The notes below the pieces were generated by a model. That model was not told the DNA's origin and made no database searches. It saw nothing but the letters and a program-made list of their open reading frames with translations. Below, piece by piece: positions 25,013 to 32,689 of a DNA stretch of 37,442 bases; positions within the stretch are counted from its first letter, which is position 1, and every line of letters begins with the position of its first letter. This DNA comes from Myxococcota bacterium. Lineage in GTDB: Bacteria > Myxococcota_A > Bradymonadia > UBA7976 > UBA1532. The stretch is from positions 1 through 37,442 of the forward strand of contig JAKLJY010000084.1 of NCBI GenBank assembly GCA_023150895.1, read 5' to 3'. The position numbers and the translations under genes are program-made.

Positions 25013-25938
25013 GGTGCCAGAAACTCCGCGACGAGCTGCTCGTAGGTGCCGCGGCGCTCGATCATCACGTTGTGTCCGCAGCGCTCGAGGACGACGAGGC
25101 GGGCGTGCGGGAGCTCGGCGGCCAGGCGTTCGCCGTAGGGCGGCGGCGAGACGCGGTCCTCGCGGCCCCAGACGAGGAGTGTCGGGTGTTGCGTCTGGGC
25201 GAACGCCGGACGAAGTGCGTCGAGGTCCATGCCGCGCAGCACGGCGAGGGCGGCGGCCTCGAGCCCGGGGATGTTGCCCTGAAAGGCGTGCAACGAGTCG
25301 AACTCGTGCGCGGACGAGAAGCGGACCGGGTCGAAGTAGCTCCAGGTGTACCGGGCCTCGATCTGCGCGTTGTAGAAGAGCGAATAGAGCATCTCGCCCA
25401 CGACGGGCAGCTTCGACCAGCGCAGAAAGCCGTTGAGCTGGTCCTCGTAAACGAACCCGCCCGTCAGGACGAGCTTCCCGACGCGGTCCGGGTGGCGGCG
25501 CGCGAGCTCGAGCGCCACGGCCGAGCCCCAGGAGTGGGCCACGACGTGTGCGCGCTGCATTCCGCGCTGCGTCATCAGCGCTGCGACGAGATCGGCCTCG
25601 GCGGCGAGCGAGTAGTCGCCCTCGGCCTTGTCCGTCAGGCCGAAACCTTTGAGATCCAGCGAGAGCGTCCGGTGTGTCTTCGCGAGCGCCGGCTGCGTGA
25701 ACATCCAGCTCACGAGGCCACCGGCGTATCCGTGCAGAAACACCACGTCGCCCGCCGGCGTCGTGCCCTCGGGCGGGCCCATCTCCCGCATGTGGACGCG
25801 CTGACCGTCCACTTCCGTGTAGCCGAACGCCTTCGGTGACGGCGCCGGGCGCGTCGTCTGATACTCGAGACACCCGACGAGCGACAGGGCCGCCGCGGCA
25901 CGGGCGGTGAACAGGGGGCGGTGAGAGGGTCGGCGCAT
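25009..25938 (-). CDS. Lipoprotein alpha/beta-hydrolase
   Basis: 309 residues from the ATG at 25938; the frame extends far upstream only as a shadow of the triple-repeat gene. The signal ends in the lipobox SLVGC (Cys23). The hydrolase core has FLHGYAGG (oxyanion loop, 67-74), the nucleophile elbow AHSWGS with Ser136, the acid Asp261 (GREDRVSP) and His289 (ERCGHNVMIE), with a cap domain around 165-235. It resembles the epoxide hydrolase / C-C hydrolase / esterase branch, but an acidic nucleophile is absent, so esterase or lipase chemistry is likely. It lies 2 nt downstream of the triple-repeat lipoprotein and overlaps the barrel gene by 4 nt. Its envelope anchor suggests that it acts on an external or outer-membrane substrate. 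Confidence 0.85.
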   Translation of the reverse strand: MRRPSHRPLFTARAAAALSLVGCLEYQTTRPAPSPKAFGYTEVDGQRVHMREMGPPEGTTPAGDVVFLHGYAGGLVSWMFTQPALAKTHRTLSLDLKGFGLTDKAEGDYSLAAEADLVAALMTQRGMQRAHVVAHSWGSAVALELARRHPDRVGKLVLTGGFVYEDQLNGFLRWSKLPVVGEMLYSLFYNAQIEARYTWSYFDPVRFSSAHEFDSLHAFQGNIPGLEAAALAVLRGMDLDALRPAFAQTQHPTLLVWGREDRVSPPPYGERLAAELPHARLVVLERCGHNVMIERRGTYEQLVAEFLAP

Positions 25939-25940
25939 GG

Positions 25941-28622
25941 TCAGCGGGCCGGGGCGAGGCGCTCGATGCGGCTCGCCGTCTCGAAGAAGGGCTCGGACTC
26001 GTCGGGTTCGCTCACGACGCGGCCGATGATGCCGAAACACTCGCTGACGAAAGTGTGCACGATGCGGTCGTTGCCCAGGAAGGTGAACGGCACCGCCTGA
26101 CTCACCTGCGCGACGACCTGCACGGCCCGGAACGGCCCCTGCGGTGTGTCGACGACGCCTGCGGCCGTCGCGCGGATCGTGTACGTGTCGTTCGTGAAGA
26201 TGGGCACGAAGCCGTAGTTCAGGAAACCCGTCTGCGACGTCGAGACGACCCACTCGTCCCCGACCGCAAGGGGGAAACGGTAGAGATCGACCGGCGGATC
26301 GTAGGTCGTTTTCATCGCGCCGTCGTCCTCGGAGGCCGTGCCGAGCAGTTGCAGGGCGTCGTTCGTCAGGCGGAAGACCCCGAGCCAGCCCTGCTCGCGG
26401 TCGACGTAGCTGACATACGTCGCGTCGGGGAAGTCTTCCGCAAACCAGCGGCCCGCGACCGGCATGAGTTCGACGACGACGTTCGCGTCCCCGCCGCGAT
26501 CGGCGCTGAGATCCCAGCAGCGGCCCTCCGGGCATTCGCGACCGCGCAGGTCCACGGCCAGGCCGACGTCGTCCGCGATGCGGAAGTGCGCCGTCTGACC
26601 GGCGCTCAGGGGGAACTCGGCGCGCGTGACCACGAAGTCGCCCTCGGGGTTGCAGAGGGGGGCGCCGCCGTCGGGATCGGGCGGGGGCGGTAGACCACCG
26701 TCGGGATCGGGTCCGGGGCCCGGGCCGCCATCGGTCCCGGCGTCGGGATCGGGGCCCGGGCCGGCGTCGGCCTCGGGATCCGGATCCGGCGGTCCGTCTC
26801 CGCCGCAGCGGCCGTCGACACAGGTGGCCGCCGGGCCGCACTGCAGGTGGCTGAGACACTCGGGCACGGTCAGCCGCGAGACCTCGCTCGCGACGGTGAA
26901 CAGTCCCTCGGTCTCGTTCAGTTCGGAGACCACCCGGGCCACGCCGCCGAGGCACTCGGCCACGAAGAGCACGCTCTGTCGTGCGATCGCGAACGGCGCG
27001 CCGACGACCTGCTGACGCGAGCCGATGCGCTGCCGCAGGACGGGGACCTCGCCAGCGGGCAAACGAATCGTGCCCTGCGCGTCGACCGCGAACTCGTAGT
27101 GCATGTCGATCTCGAGGTCCTGCCCCTCGAGACGGCCGGCGGCGCGGGTGTCCGCCGACCAGGTGTCGCCCTCGCGCATCGGGAAACGCATCGCGGCGAC
27201 CGGCGTCTCGTAGACGAGGAGCGTACGATCGGGGACGTCGCTCGCGAGGCCGATGATGCGCAGCTCGCCCGGAACGCGCTCGAAGACCGCATTGGTGCCG
27301 CTCTCGGCGTCGAGAATCGCGGCGTAGGTGGCCGCCGGAAAGTACGGCCCGAACCAGAAGTCGTCCGGGGCGAGCGTGCGCTCGAGGCGCTCGTCGGCGC
27401 CGAGCGCGTCCGTGTCGAAGCGCCACAGGCGCCCGCCACCCGCCGCCGGCTCGCCCTCGAGGTCGACGGTGACGTCCGCCCCCGGGGCGCTGCCCCGGAA
27501 TCGACCGGCCAGGCCGGCCTCGACGGGCATCTCGGCGTCCTCGACGACGCCGTCGCCGTTGGTCCGGCAGTCGGGCGCGGGTGCGACGACCTCGCCGAAC
27601 GTCGCGCCGGCGCGGCAGCGCGTGTCTTCACACACACCGCCCGCACCGCACTCGGCATCGGCGGCGCAGGTCTGGGGCAGCATCAGGCTCAGGAGCCGCA
27701 CCTGCTCGGGCAGGCCGCGCTCTCCCTCGGCGGAGATCGCTTTCGCGACGTATCCCTGACACTCGGCGAGGAAGTCGACCGTGGTCGACACCTGCTCGAA
27801 GCCGGCGGTGTCGAAGGTGCGCGTCTGCGTCGTCAACACCTGCAGCACCGGAATCTCGCCGGCGGGCAGGGTGGCCCGGCCGCGGCCGCGGACCTCCGTC
27901 GTGTAGTGGTCGGTGACCTGAATCGAGGCACCGAAGAGCGCGCCCCGGGCCGTGGTGCGGGTCTCCCAGCGGTCGCCGACCTGCAGCGGGAAGCGGAGGG
28001 CATCGACCGGCGGGTCGAAAACGAGCTGCGTGTAAGCGCCGGCCGCGTCCGCGACACCGAGCATCCGCAACGCGGTGTCGTTCAGGTCGTAGAAGGCGAG
28101 CAGGCCGGGGGTGCCCGGCAGGGCCACGAGATAGTCGGCCTCCGGAAACGCCGCGCTGATGGGCGCTTCGGCCGGTGCGAAGAGCTGCGTGAAGCGATCC
28201 TCGGTCACCGCACCGGGCAGGCGCGAGAGATCCCAGGTCAGCGTGCCGTCGTCCGCGGCCGTGCCCGCCAGATCCACCGCGAGCATCGCCTCGAGGCCGC
28301 TCGACCGGAAAGGCACGCCGATCCCGGGCGCGAGCGTGATCTCGCCGCGCTCGACCTTGCCGTCGAGGGTACAGGACGCCCCGGGGACGCCGTCGTCCCG
28401 GTCGCCGTTGATGGGGCTCGCGTCGAGGCACTCCGGGCAGGGATCGGGCACGCAGGCCCCGTCGATGCACAGACCGTCGCCGCACTCGGTGTCGAAGCGG
28501 CAGCCCTTCTGCGAGTTCGCGTCGGCGCATGCGGTCGCGATACCGAGCGCACAGAGCGCGGCCCGCATGGGGGCGGACGAACGGAAGCGGGGGGCGGCGG
28601 AGAGAGCGGGGCGCGCCGACAT
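25941..28622 (-). CDS. Large lipoprotein with three copies of a repeat domain and Cys-rich spacers
   Basis: 893 residues, with GGGAG 7 nt before the ATG. The lipobox is GIATAC (Cys32). Three homologous domains lie at about 86-315, 352-588 and 658-891. Shared landmarks are a start on NGDG/EGDF plus x-E-x-x-L/V-x-x-G, a [LR]x[LI][LI]G[VLT] strand (186-190, 454-459, 757-761), FP[LM]xxGDxW (211-219, 480-488, 783-791) and EC[LFQ]Gxx (287, 556, 861), the last two followed by VVSE. Short six-Cys knots of the form CxxDxxCGxGxCxxxxC precede the first and second copies (41-65, 319-336), and a related one (589-606) precedes the third, before a Pro/Asp/Gly linker (610-655). No enzyme motif was found. A modular surface-binding protein is likely. 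It heads the gene string that ends in PHA synthase and acyl-CoA ligase. Confidence 0.8.
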   Translation of the reverse strand: MSARPALSAAPRFRSSAPMRAALCALGIATACADANSQKGCRFDTECGDGLCIDGACVPDPCPECLDASPINGDRDDGVPGASCTLDGKVERGEITLAPGIGVPFRSSGLEAMLAVDLAGTAADDGTLTWDLSRLPGAVTEDRFTQLFAPAEAPISAAFPEADYLVALPGTPGLLAFYDLNDTALRMLGVADAAGAYTQLVFDPPVDALRFPLQVGDRWETRTTARGALFGASIQVTDHYTTEVRGRGRATLPAGEIPVLQVLTTQTRTFDTAGFEQVSTTVDFLAECQGYVAKAISAEGERGLPEQVRLLSLMLPQTCAADAECGAGGVCEDTRCRAGATFGEVVAPAPDCRTNGDGVVEDAEMPVEAGLAGRFRGSAPGADVTVDLEGEPAAGGGRLWRFDTDALGADERLERTLAPDDFWFGPYFPAATYAAILDAESGTNAVFERVPGELRIIGLASDVPDRTLLVYETPVAAMRFPMREGDTWSADTRAAGRLEGQDLEIDMHYEFAVDAQGTIRLPAGEVPVLRQRIGSRQQVVGAPFAIARQSVLFVAECLGGVARVVSELNETEGLFTVASEVSRLTVPECLSHLQCGPAATCVDGRCGGDGPPDPDPEADAGPGPDPDAGTDGGPGPGPDPDGGLPPPPDPDGGAPLCNPEGDFVVTRAEFPLSAGQTAHFRIADDVGLAVDLRGRECPEGRCWDLSADRGGDANVVVELMPVAGRWFAEDFPDATYVSYVDREQGWLGVFRLTNDALQLLGTASEDDGAMKTTYDPPVDLYRFPLAVGDEWVVSTSQTGFLNYGFVPIFTNDTYTIRATAAGVVDTPQGPFRAVQVVAQVSQAVPFTFLGNDRIVHTFVSECFGIIGRVVSEPDESEPFFETASRIERLAPAR

Positions 28623-28723
28623 GGCGGACTCCCAAGGCGGTGGCGGATGTTCAGAGGACGAGCGCCGACGGGCGCGACGGCGCGCGCACGGTAGGGCCGG
28701 CTGGGCGGGGCGTCAACCGGGCC

Positions 28724-28752
28724 ATTGTGCATCGCAGCATTGGCCGGTGCAA
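28724..28752 (-). promoter_or_regulatory. Candidate sigma-70-type promoter for the triple-repeat lipoprotein string
   Basis: On the minus strand TTGCAC (28747-28752) and CACAAT (28724-28729) are separated by exactly 17 nt, about 100 nt upstream of the ATG at 28622 and downstream of the hairpins that follow the small helical gene. The match to consensus is partial and no start site is known. Confidence 0.3.
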
Positions 28753-28787
28753 GCTCAAGGATTGACGCGGATCATGGAATGGTGCGT

Positions 28788-28829
28788 TCGACCGAAAATG
28801 GTCGAGACGCGGGGGCGTTCGTGCCCCCG
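28788..28829 (-). terminator. Tandem hairpins after the duplicated helical gene
   Basis: Eleven nt past the stop at 28840, CGGGGGC (28810-28816) pairs with GCCCCCG (28823-28829) around a 6-nt loop. Next comes TCGACC (28788-28793) with GGTCGA (28800-28805) around ATTTTC on the minus strand. The first hairpin is strong and GC-rich; the T-rich loop of the second is the only U-rich stretch. A terminator is likely, although the classic U tract is weak. Confidence 0.45.
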
Positions 28830-28839
28830 GCGCCGTGGC

Positions 28840-29247
28840 TCAGGCCTTTTCGGCGGCGCGCAGCTCGCGGGCCCAGGCGAAGTAGCGGAGCTTGGCGAGG
28901 TCACCGACCGTCTTGACCTGGAAGGCCTCGTCGAGCAGCGCGGCCTGGCGGTCCGAAAGGCCCTGGAGGATGGCCACGGGCGAGGCCGCGATCGCGGCGC
29001 AGGTCTTGCCCTCGCCGGCCTTGTCCACCCACTCGGGGTTGACGATCGTCTCGCCGCCGGCGGCAATCTCGGCCGCCCAGCGCGGCAGGTGCAGGCCGGC
29101 GAAGGCACGGATGGTCTCGACGCCGAAGGCCTTCTGGATGCGCTCGCCGTCCGCCTCGGTCACGCCCTTGAGGGCCGAGACCGGTGCGTTGAGCACCTCG
29201 TCGAGCGTCTTTCCGTGCCAGGCCTTGTCGAGATAGTCGAGGTTCAT
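28840..29247 (-). CDS. Small protein with duplicated helix-hairpin-helix-like units
   Basis: 135 residues from the ATG at 29247, with AGGAGA about 7 nt upstream; the longer frame to 29334 has no ribosome site. The protein is two similar halves: LDEVLNAPVSALKGVTEAD...FGVETIRAFAGL (about 14-56) and CAAIAASPVAILQGLSDRQ...FQVKTVGDLAKL (about 81-119). Each has a P-x-x-x-L-x-G turn followed about 15 residues later by F-x-V-x-T-[IV]-x-x-[FL]-A. This resembles the helix-hairpin-helix-like fold of DUF4332-type proteins, whose roles are poorly known. There is no signal peptide, so a cytoplasmic location is likely. Nothing ties it functionally to its neighbours. Confidence 0.65.
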   Translation of the reverse strand: MNLDYLDKAWHGKTLDEVLNAPVSALKGVTEADGERIQKAFGVETIRAFAGLHLPRWAAEIAAGGETIVNPEWVDKAGEGKTCAAIAASPVAILQGLSDRQAALLDEAFQVKTVGDLAKLRYFAWARELRAAEKA

Positions 29248-29389
29248 GGGGCGTCTCCTGTGGGTTCGTCGGTACGGACTTCGGGTGATTCGGGCCGTGG
29301 CCCCGTCGATCGGGGCGCGTCGGAGGTTGCGCAAGGCCGCGGCGCGCGGTCAAGGGGGTTCGGCAACGGGATGCCCCCGGTGGCCCGCC

Positions 29390-29407
29390 CCCCCAGAACT
29401 CTGGGGG
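29390..29407. promoter_or_regulatory. 18-bp palindrome in the divergent control region
   Basis: CCCCCAGA and TCTGGGGG form perfect 8-bp arms around a 2-bp centre (AC). It lies 88 nt before the ATG of the secreted DUF11-like gene and 143 nt before the oppositely read helical gene. A near-perfect short-centred palindrome in a divergent promoter suggests a dimeric regulator site; an RNA hairpin in the leader is the alternative. The rest of the 247-nt gap (29248-29494) shows no other clear signal. Confidence 0.45.
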
Positions 29408-29494
29408 TAAGAGAAGCCATTGAGCCTCGGTAGTTTCGGAGGCGTGGCGAGCAGGTCGCTCGCCGAGACCCGAACCACCTGGAGGGAAACCAGC

Positions 29495-30334
29495 ATGTCG
29501 TCTCGCACTCGTTCCGCCGTCCTCGCCGCCGCCTTCGCCTGTGCCATCCCCGCCGTCATCCCCGGCGAGGCCCTCGCCGCCAACGGTGCGAACACGAGCA
29601 TCTCGGTGTCGCTGCCGGCACCGACCTATGTCTACAGCCAGGGTCGTTACTCGGTGACGGCGCGCAATACCGGCAACCGCGACGCGGCCAATACGCGCAT
29701 CACCATCAACCTGCCGAGCTCCCAGACGAGCCCGCAGGTCTACGTCATGGGTACCCTCGGGGCCCGCAGCGCGAGCTGCAGCGTGTCGGGCCTGACGATG
29801 ACCTGCAACCTCGGCACCTTGCGTCGCAATCAGAGCCTCTCGGTGTTCTTCAACATCGCGCTGCCGGTGAGCACGGCGTCGTTGAACATGAACGCGACGG
29901 TGTCCACGACGACGGCCGATCTCTCGCCCGGCAACAACACCGTGACGATCATCCCGCCGCTGAAGGCCTACGACACCGACATCGCCGCGGCGATCGCCCA
30001 GGTCGGCACCAGCATCGCGGTCGACAACGATCACTGCACGGGGACCGGGCTCGTCTCGTTCTTCCAGTGCACGCTCTTCCCGAGCTCGCTGTCGTCGCAC
30101 GCGGTGCGCTACTTCGACGACGGCTCCATCGGCGACTTCCCCGAGCCGGGGTACACCGGCACGTGGAGCCAGCCGGACGAGGACGAGCTGTTCGTCGTGT
30201 ACAGTGACTTCAGCGGGCCGATCATGCAGTTCGTCGGATACGGCGTCGACGGCTCCAACTGCTTCCACGGCATCACGACGTTCCTGCCGCCCGGCGGCGC
30301 GTACAACAGCGCCTACCAGATCTGCCTGCAGTGA
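29495..30334 (+). CDS. Secreted DUF11-like protein
   Basis: 279 residues from the ATG at 29495, with GGAGGG 9 nt upstream; the longer frame from 29420 includes that ribosome site and is rejected. A type I signal peptide runs to about residue 29 (GEALAA). Residues about 32-150 form a DUF11/CARDB-like beta-sandwich: YSVTARNTGNRDAANTRITI, then a Cys pair in SASCSVSGLTMTCNLGTL, NQSLSVFFNIALPV and ending DLSPGNNTVTI. Such domains are wall or surface repeat modules. The C-terminal 125 residues (from AYDTDIAAAI) are unassigned, with three Cys that could form disulfides. No anchor or catalytic motif is present, so it is probably released or surface-associated. It converges on the barrel-protein gene with 15 nt between stops. 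Confidence 0.7.
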   Translation: MSSRTRSAVLAAAFACAIPAVIPGEALAANGANTSISVSLPAPTYVYSQGRYSVTARNTGNRDAANTRITINLPSSQTSPQVYVMGTLGARSASCSVSGLTMTCNLGTLRRNQSLSVFFNIALPVSTASLNMNATVSTTTADLSPGNNTVTIIPPLKAYDTDIAAAIAQVGTSIAVDNDHCTGTGLVSFFQCTLFPSSLSSHAVRYFDDGSIGDFPEPGYTGTWSQPDEDELFVVYSDFSGPIMQFVGYGVDGSNCFHGITTFLPPGGAYNSAYQICLQ

Positions 30335-30349
30335 CCCGAGACCGAGCCG

Positions 30350-31855
30350 TCACAACCGCGCGCTGAGCCAGACCCCCGCGTCGGCGGTGAGAAACGCCGG
30401 CGTCGCGGCGGGGTCGGCGGCGTTCAGGTTCGCCCGGAACAGATCGCCCTCGTCGCCGAAATACACCCCGACGTAGGGCTGCACGCTCAGCCACGTCAGC
30501 ACGCGCTCGCTCCACTGGGCGCGGGCGGTGCCGCTGCGGTCGTCGAGGTTCACGAGGCTCGTCAGAAAGATCGACGAGTCGTCGAGCCGGCCCGGCGCGA
30601 GCAGGACGACATACGCCCCGGCGGACTGCTTCGGCAGCGTGAAGACGCTGCGCCCGGCGGCGAGCGCGTTGCCGAACTGCGCGGGGTCGTCGACGCCGTC
30701 CTCGTTGTAGGCGTACTCGAGACCCCAGGTGAAGGTGTCCTCGTCGCCGTAGTTCACGTCGAAGCTGAACCCGCCCGAGACGTACGGCAGCCATTCGTCG
30801 CTGCGATCGGCCTCACCGGGCAGGGGGCGATGGTGGCCGTGCGCGACGGCGCCCTCGGCGTAGACGTCCATCTGCCAGAAGCCGACCGAGAAGTCGGCGC
30901 CGAGCAGCTGCGGGTGGTCGCGGCGGCCGGCCGCGGTCACGCTCACCTCGGCGCTCTCGAAGCCGATCTCGGCCCGCAGCGCCCCGCCGACGTCGCCCAC
31001 GCGCCGCGCTTCGTCGAATTGTCCGACGGCGTAGAAATTGGCCGCCTGCGACTCCCACGGGATGTGGACCTTCACGAGGGACACGCCCGTCCGCAGGTCG
31101 ATCTGTTGAAGCGGGTCTTTCTGTTGCCGGTTCAGGAAGTCCGTGGGGTTCCAGAGCTTCGCGGCCCCCCACTTCACCGGCTGTCGCCCGATCGTGACGA
31201 AGGCGGTCTGTTCGATGTCGAACTTCAGCCAGAGCTGTGTGAGGCCGGACGTCTCCGCCGGCGTCGCGAAGGCCCGGGCGAGCGCGTCGCGGGCGGCCTG
31301 ACACTCGGCGAGCGTCTGCTGCCCTTCGGCGTCGAGGCCCGCCGTGTTCGGGTTCCCCTGACTGTCGGTCGGCGTGCAGAAGTCGGGGATGGCGGCGCGG
31401 CCGTTCTCCAGCGTCGGATCGTAGGTCAGCCGCCCTTCGGCGTAGACGCGCACGCGCTCCGACGGTCGCGCGTCGAGGTAGACGTCGAGCAGGCTCGGCG
31501 TCGACAGCCCCTGGTCGAGGGCCTCGGTCTCGGTCGCGAAGGTGCTCTGGAAGCGCAGCAGGAGGTCCCCGCCGATCTCCAGTTTGTCTTCGGAGACCTC
31601 TTCGCGGATGTCCGCCCGCATCAGCGGCCCGCCGGAGAGGGTCTCGGCGTCGCGGCCTTGCATCGGGGGCGTCGCGGCGGCCGCCGGATCGGCGCTCGCC
31701 GGTGCGGGCGCGGGCGCGGCTTCGGTCGCCGGTGTGCTCGCCGGCACCGGCGGCGGGCCGCCGAACATCTCGTCCTCGGAGGGGCGCGCGGTCCCGTCCG
31801 GCGGGGACCCCGTCTGAGCGAGGACCGCGCCGAGCGCCAGGGCGAGGGGGCTCAT
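30350..31855 (-). CDS. Outer-membrane beta-barrel protein of the ABC/LolA-like operon
   Basis: 501 residues from the ATG at 31855, which overlaps the upstream stop (ATGA); the frame further upstream is a shadow. A short signal peptide (ALALGAVLAQ) is followed by an Ala/Pro-rich segment to about residue 65. The remainder is strand-rich, including GGDLLLRFQSTF, LTQLWLKFDIEQTAFVTIGRQPV (partly shown), KWGAAKLWNPTDFLNRQQKDPL and VWLSARL at the C-terminus, as in barrel proteins. The WG-x-G/A...WNPTDFLN...DPL stretch recalls barrels of the DUF1302-like group that accompany periplasmic lipid-handling proteins. It is the last gene of a five-gene operon and would provide its outer-membrane component. 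The transported substance is not shown. Confidence 0.75.
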   Translation of the reverse strand: MSPLALALGAVLAQTGSPPDGTARPSEDEMFGGPPPVPASTPATEAAPAPAPASADPAAAATPPMQGRDAETLSGGPLMRADIREEVSEDKLEIGGDLLLRFQSTFATETEALDQGLSTPSLLDVYLDARPSERVRVYAEGRLTYDPTLENGRAAIPDFCTPTDSQGNPNTAGLDAEGQQTLAECQAARDALARAFATPAETSGLTQLWLKFDIEQTAFVTIGRQPVKWGAAKLWNPTDFLNRQQKDPLQQIDLRTGVSLVKVHIPWESQAANFYAVGQFDEARRVGDVGGALRAEIGFESAEVSVTAAGRRDHPQLLGADFSVGFWQMDVYAEGAVAHGHHRPLPGEADRSDEWLPYVSGGFSFDVNYGDEDTFTWGLEYAYNEDGVDDPAQFGNALAAGRSVFTLPKQSAGAYVVLLAPGRLDDSSIFLTSLVNLDDRSGTARAQWSERVLTWLSVQPYVGVYFGDEGDLFRANLNAADPAATPAFLTADAGVWLSARL

Positions 31856-32688
31856 CGGCTCTTGCTCTCGAGCCAGGCCTTCGTGAAGACGTTCTTGTCG
31901 AGCGCGGCGAGATCGACCTGCTCGATCAGCACGGTCGTGCGGTTCTCTTTCTCCACCTCGTCGAAGATGCGGATCTCCTTGGGGGTGTAGACGTCGGCGC
32001 CCTTCGACGCGCTGAAGACCTTCTCCCACTTGGGGTAGTAGGCCGTGCGCAGGAGGCGCCCGCTCAGCGCGTACCCCTGCTGCTTGAGGATGTTGCCGGT
32101 GGCCTGATCGACCCACAGTTCGATGATGGGATCCGCCACTTTGGCCCCCGGCTTCGCCGTCAGCTTCATGTGGTGGACGCCGAAGTTGCCGAGCTTCTCG
32201 CTGCCGACGTAGACCGCGGTGAAGTCGCGCGCGAGGTAGATCGGGTCGAAGTCGTCGCTGCGCGAGTTCGTGCCGCCGATGCGTTCCCGCTCCGTCCGGC
32301 GCTCCCACTTGCCGGTAGCCGGGTCGTACATCCACAGGTTCTTGTCGATGCGCAGATAACCCTTGCCGGCCTCGGTCTTGGGCTTGAGGAAAAGGATCAG
32401 GAACTGATCGCTGCCGTCGCGGCGGTAAAAGACCGTCTCGAAGAAGACGTCGTTCTTGTCCTTCTCGCGCTGTTCGATGAAGGCGCGGGCCTTGAAGTCG
32501 CCGCTGTTGCGCTGCCGATCGTCGATGATCGTGAGCAGCGTGTTCATCTGCGCGGCGTCGAGGGGGCCGGCGGGGGGGAGGGGCGTCTCGGCGCGGGCGG
32601 TCGAGCCCGAGGCAGGGGCCGGGGTCTGCGCCTGCACGGGCAGGGGCAGGGCGGCCGCGAGGGCCAGGGCGAAGGAACGCAGGCGCAT
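31852..32688 (-). CDS. LolA-like periplasmic protein (outer-membrane lipoprotein-sorting type)
   Basis: 278 residues with a cleavable signal peptide (ALPLPVQAQ). The body matches the LolA-related family often annotated 'outer membrane lipoprotein-sorting protein' (PF17131-like): KGYLRIDKNLWMYDPATGKW, ERIGGTNSRSDDFDP, the paired strands ELWVDQATGNILKQQGYALSG and a late PKEIRI strand. The fold is a half-barrel that shields a lipid or acyl chain in the periplasm. It lies between the permease gene (1 nt upstream) and the barrel gene (4-nt overlap), consistent with carrying a lipidic cargo from the inner-membrane ABC transporter to the outer membrane. It is not canonical LolA, and no LolB-like partner is in the window. 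Confidence 0.85.
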   Translation of the reverse strand: MRLRSFALALAAALPLPVQAQTPAPASGSTARAETPLPPAGPLDAAQMNTLLTIIDDRQRNSGDFKARAFIEQREKDKNDVFFETVFYRRDGSDQFLILFLKPKTEAGKGYLRIDKNLWMYDPATGKWERRTERERIGGTNSRSDDFDPIYLARDFTAVYVGSEKLGNFGVHHMKLTAKPGAKVADPIIELWVDQATGNILKQQGYALSGRLLRTAYYPKWEKVFSASKGADVYTPKEIRIFDEVEKENRTTVLIEQVDLAALDKNVFTKAWLESKSR

Positions 32689-32689
32689 G

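Noticed and set aside
22122-28622. Defence, secretion or phage-derived system in the lipoprotein string
   Set aside because: No nuclease, recombinase, ATPase, toxin-antitoxin or tail-like protein is present; the content is lipoproteins, hydrolase, barrel and PHA-type enzymes.
26847-28694. A 615-codon plus-strand open frame
   Set aside because: It is antisense to the triple-repeat lipoprotein, whose lipobox, Cys knots and repeats prove the minus strand.
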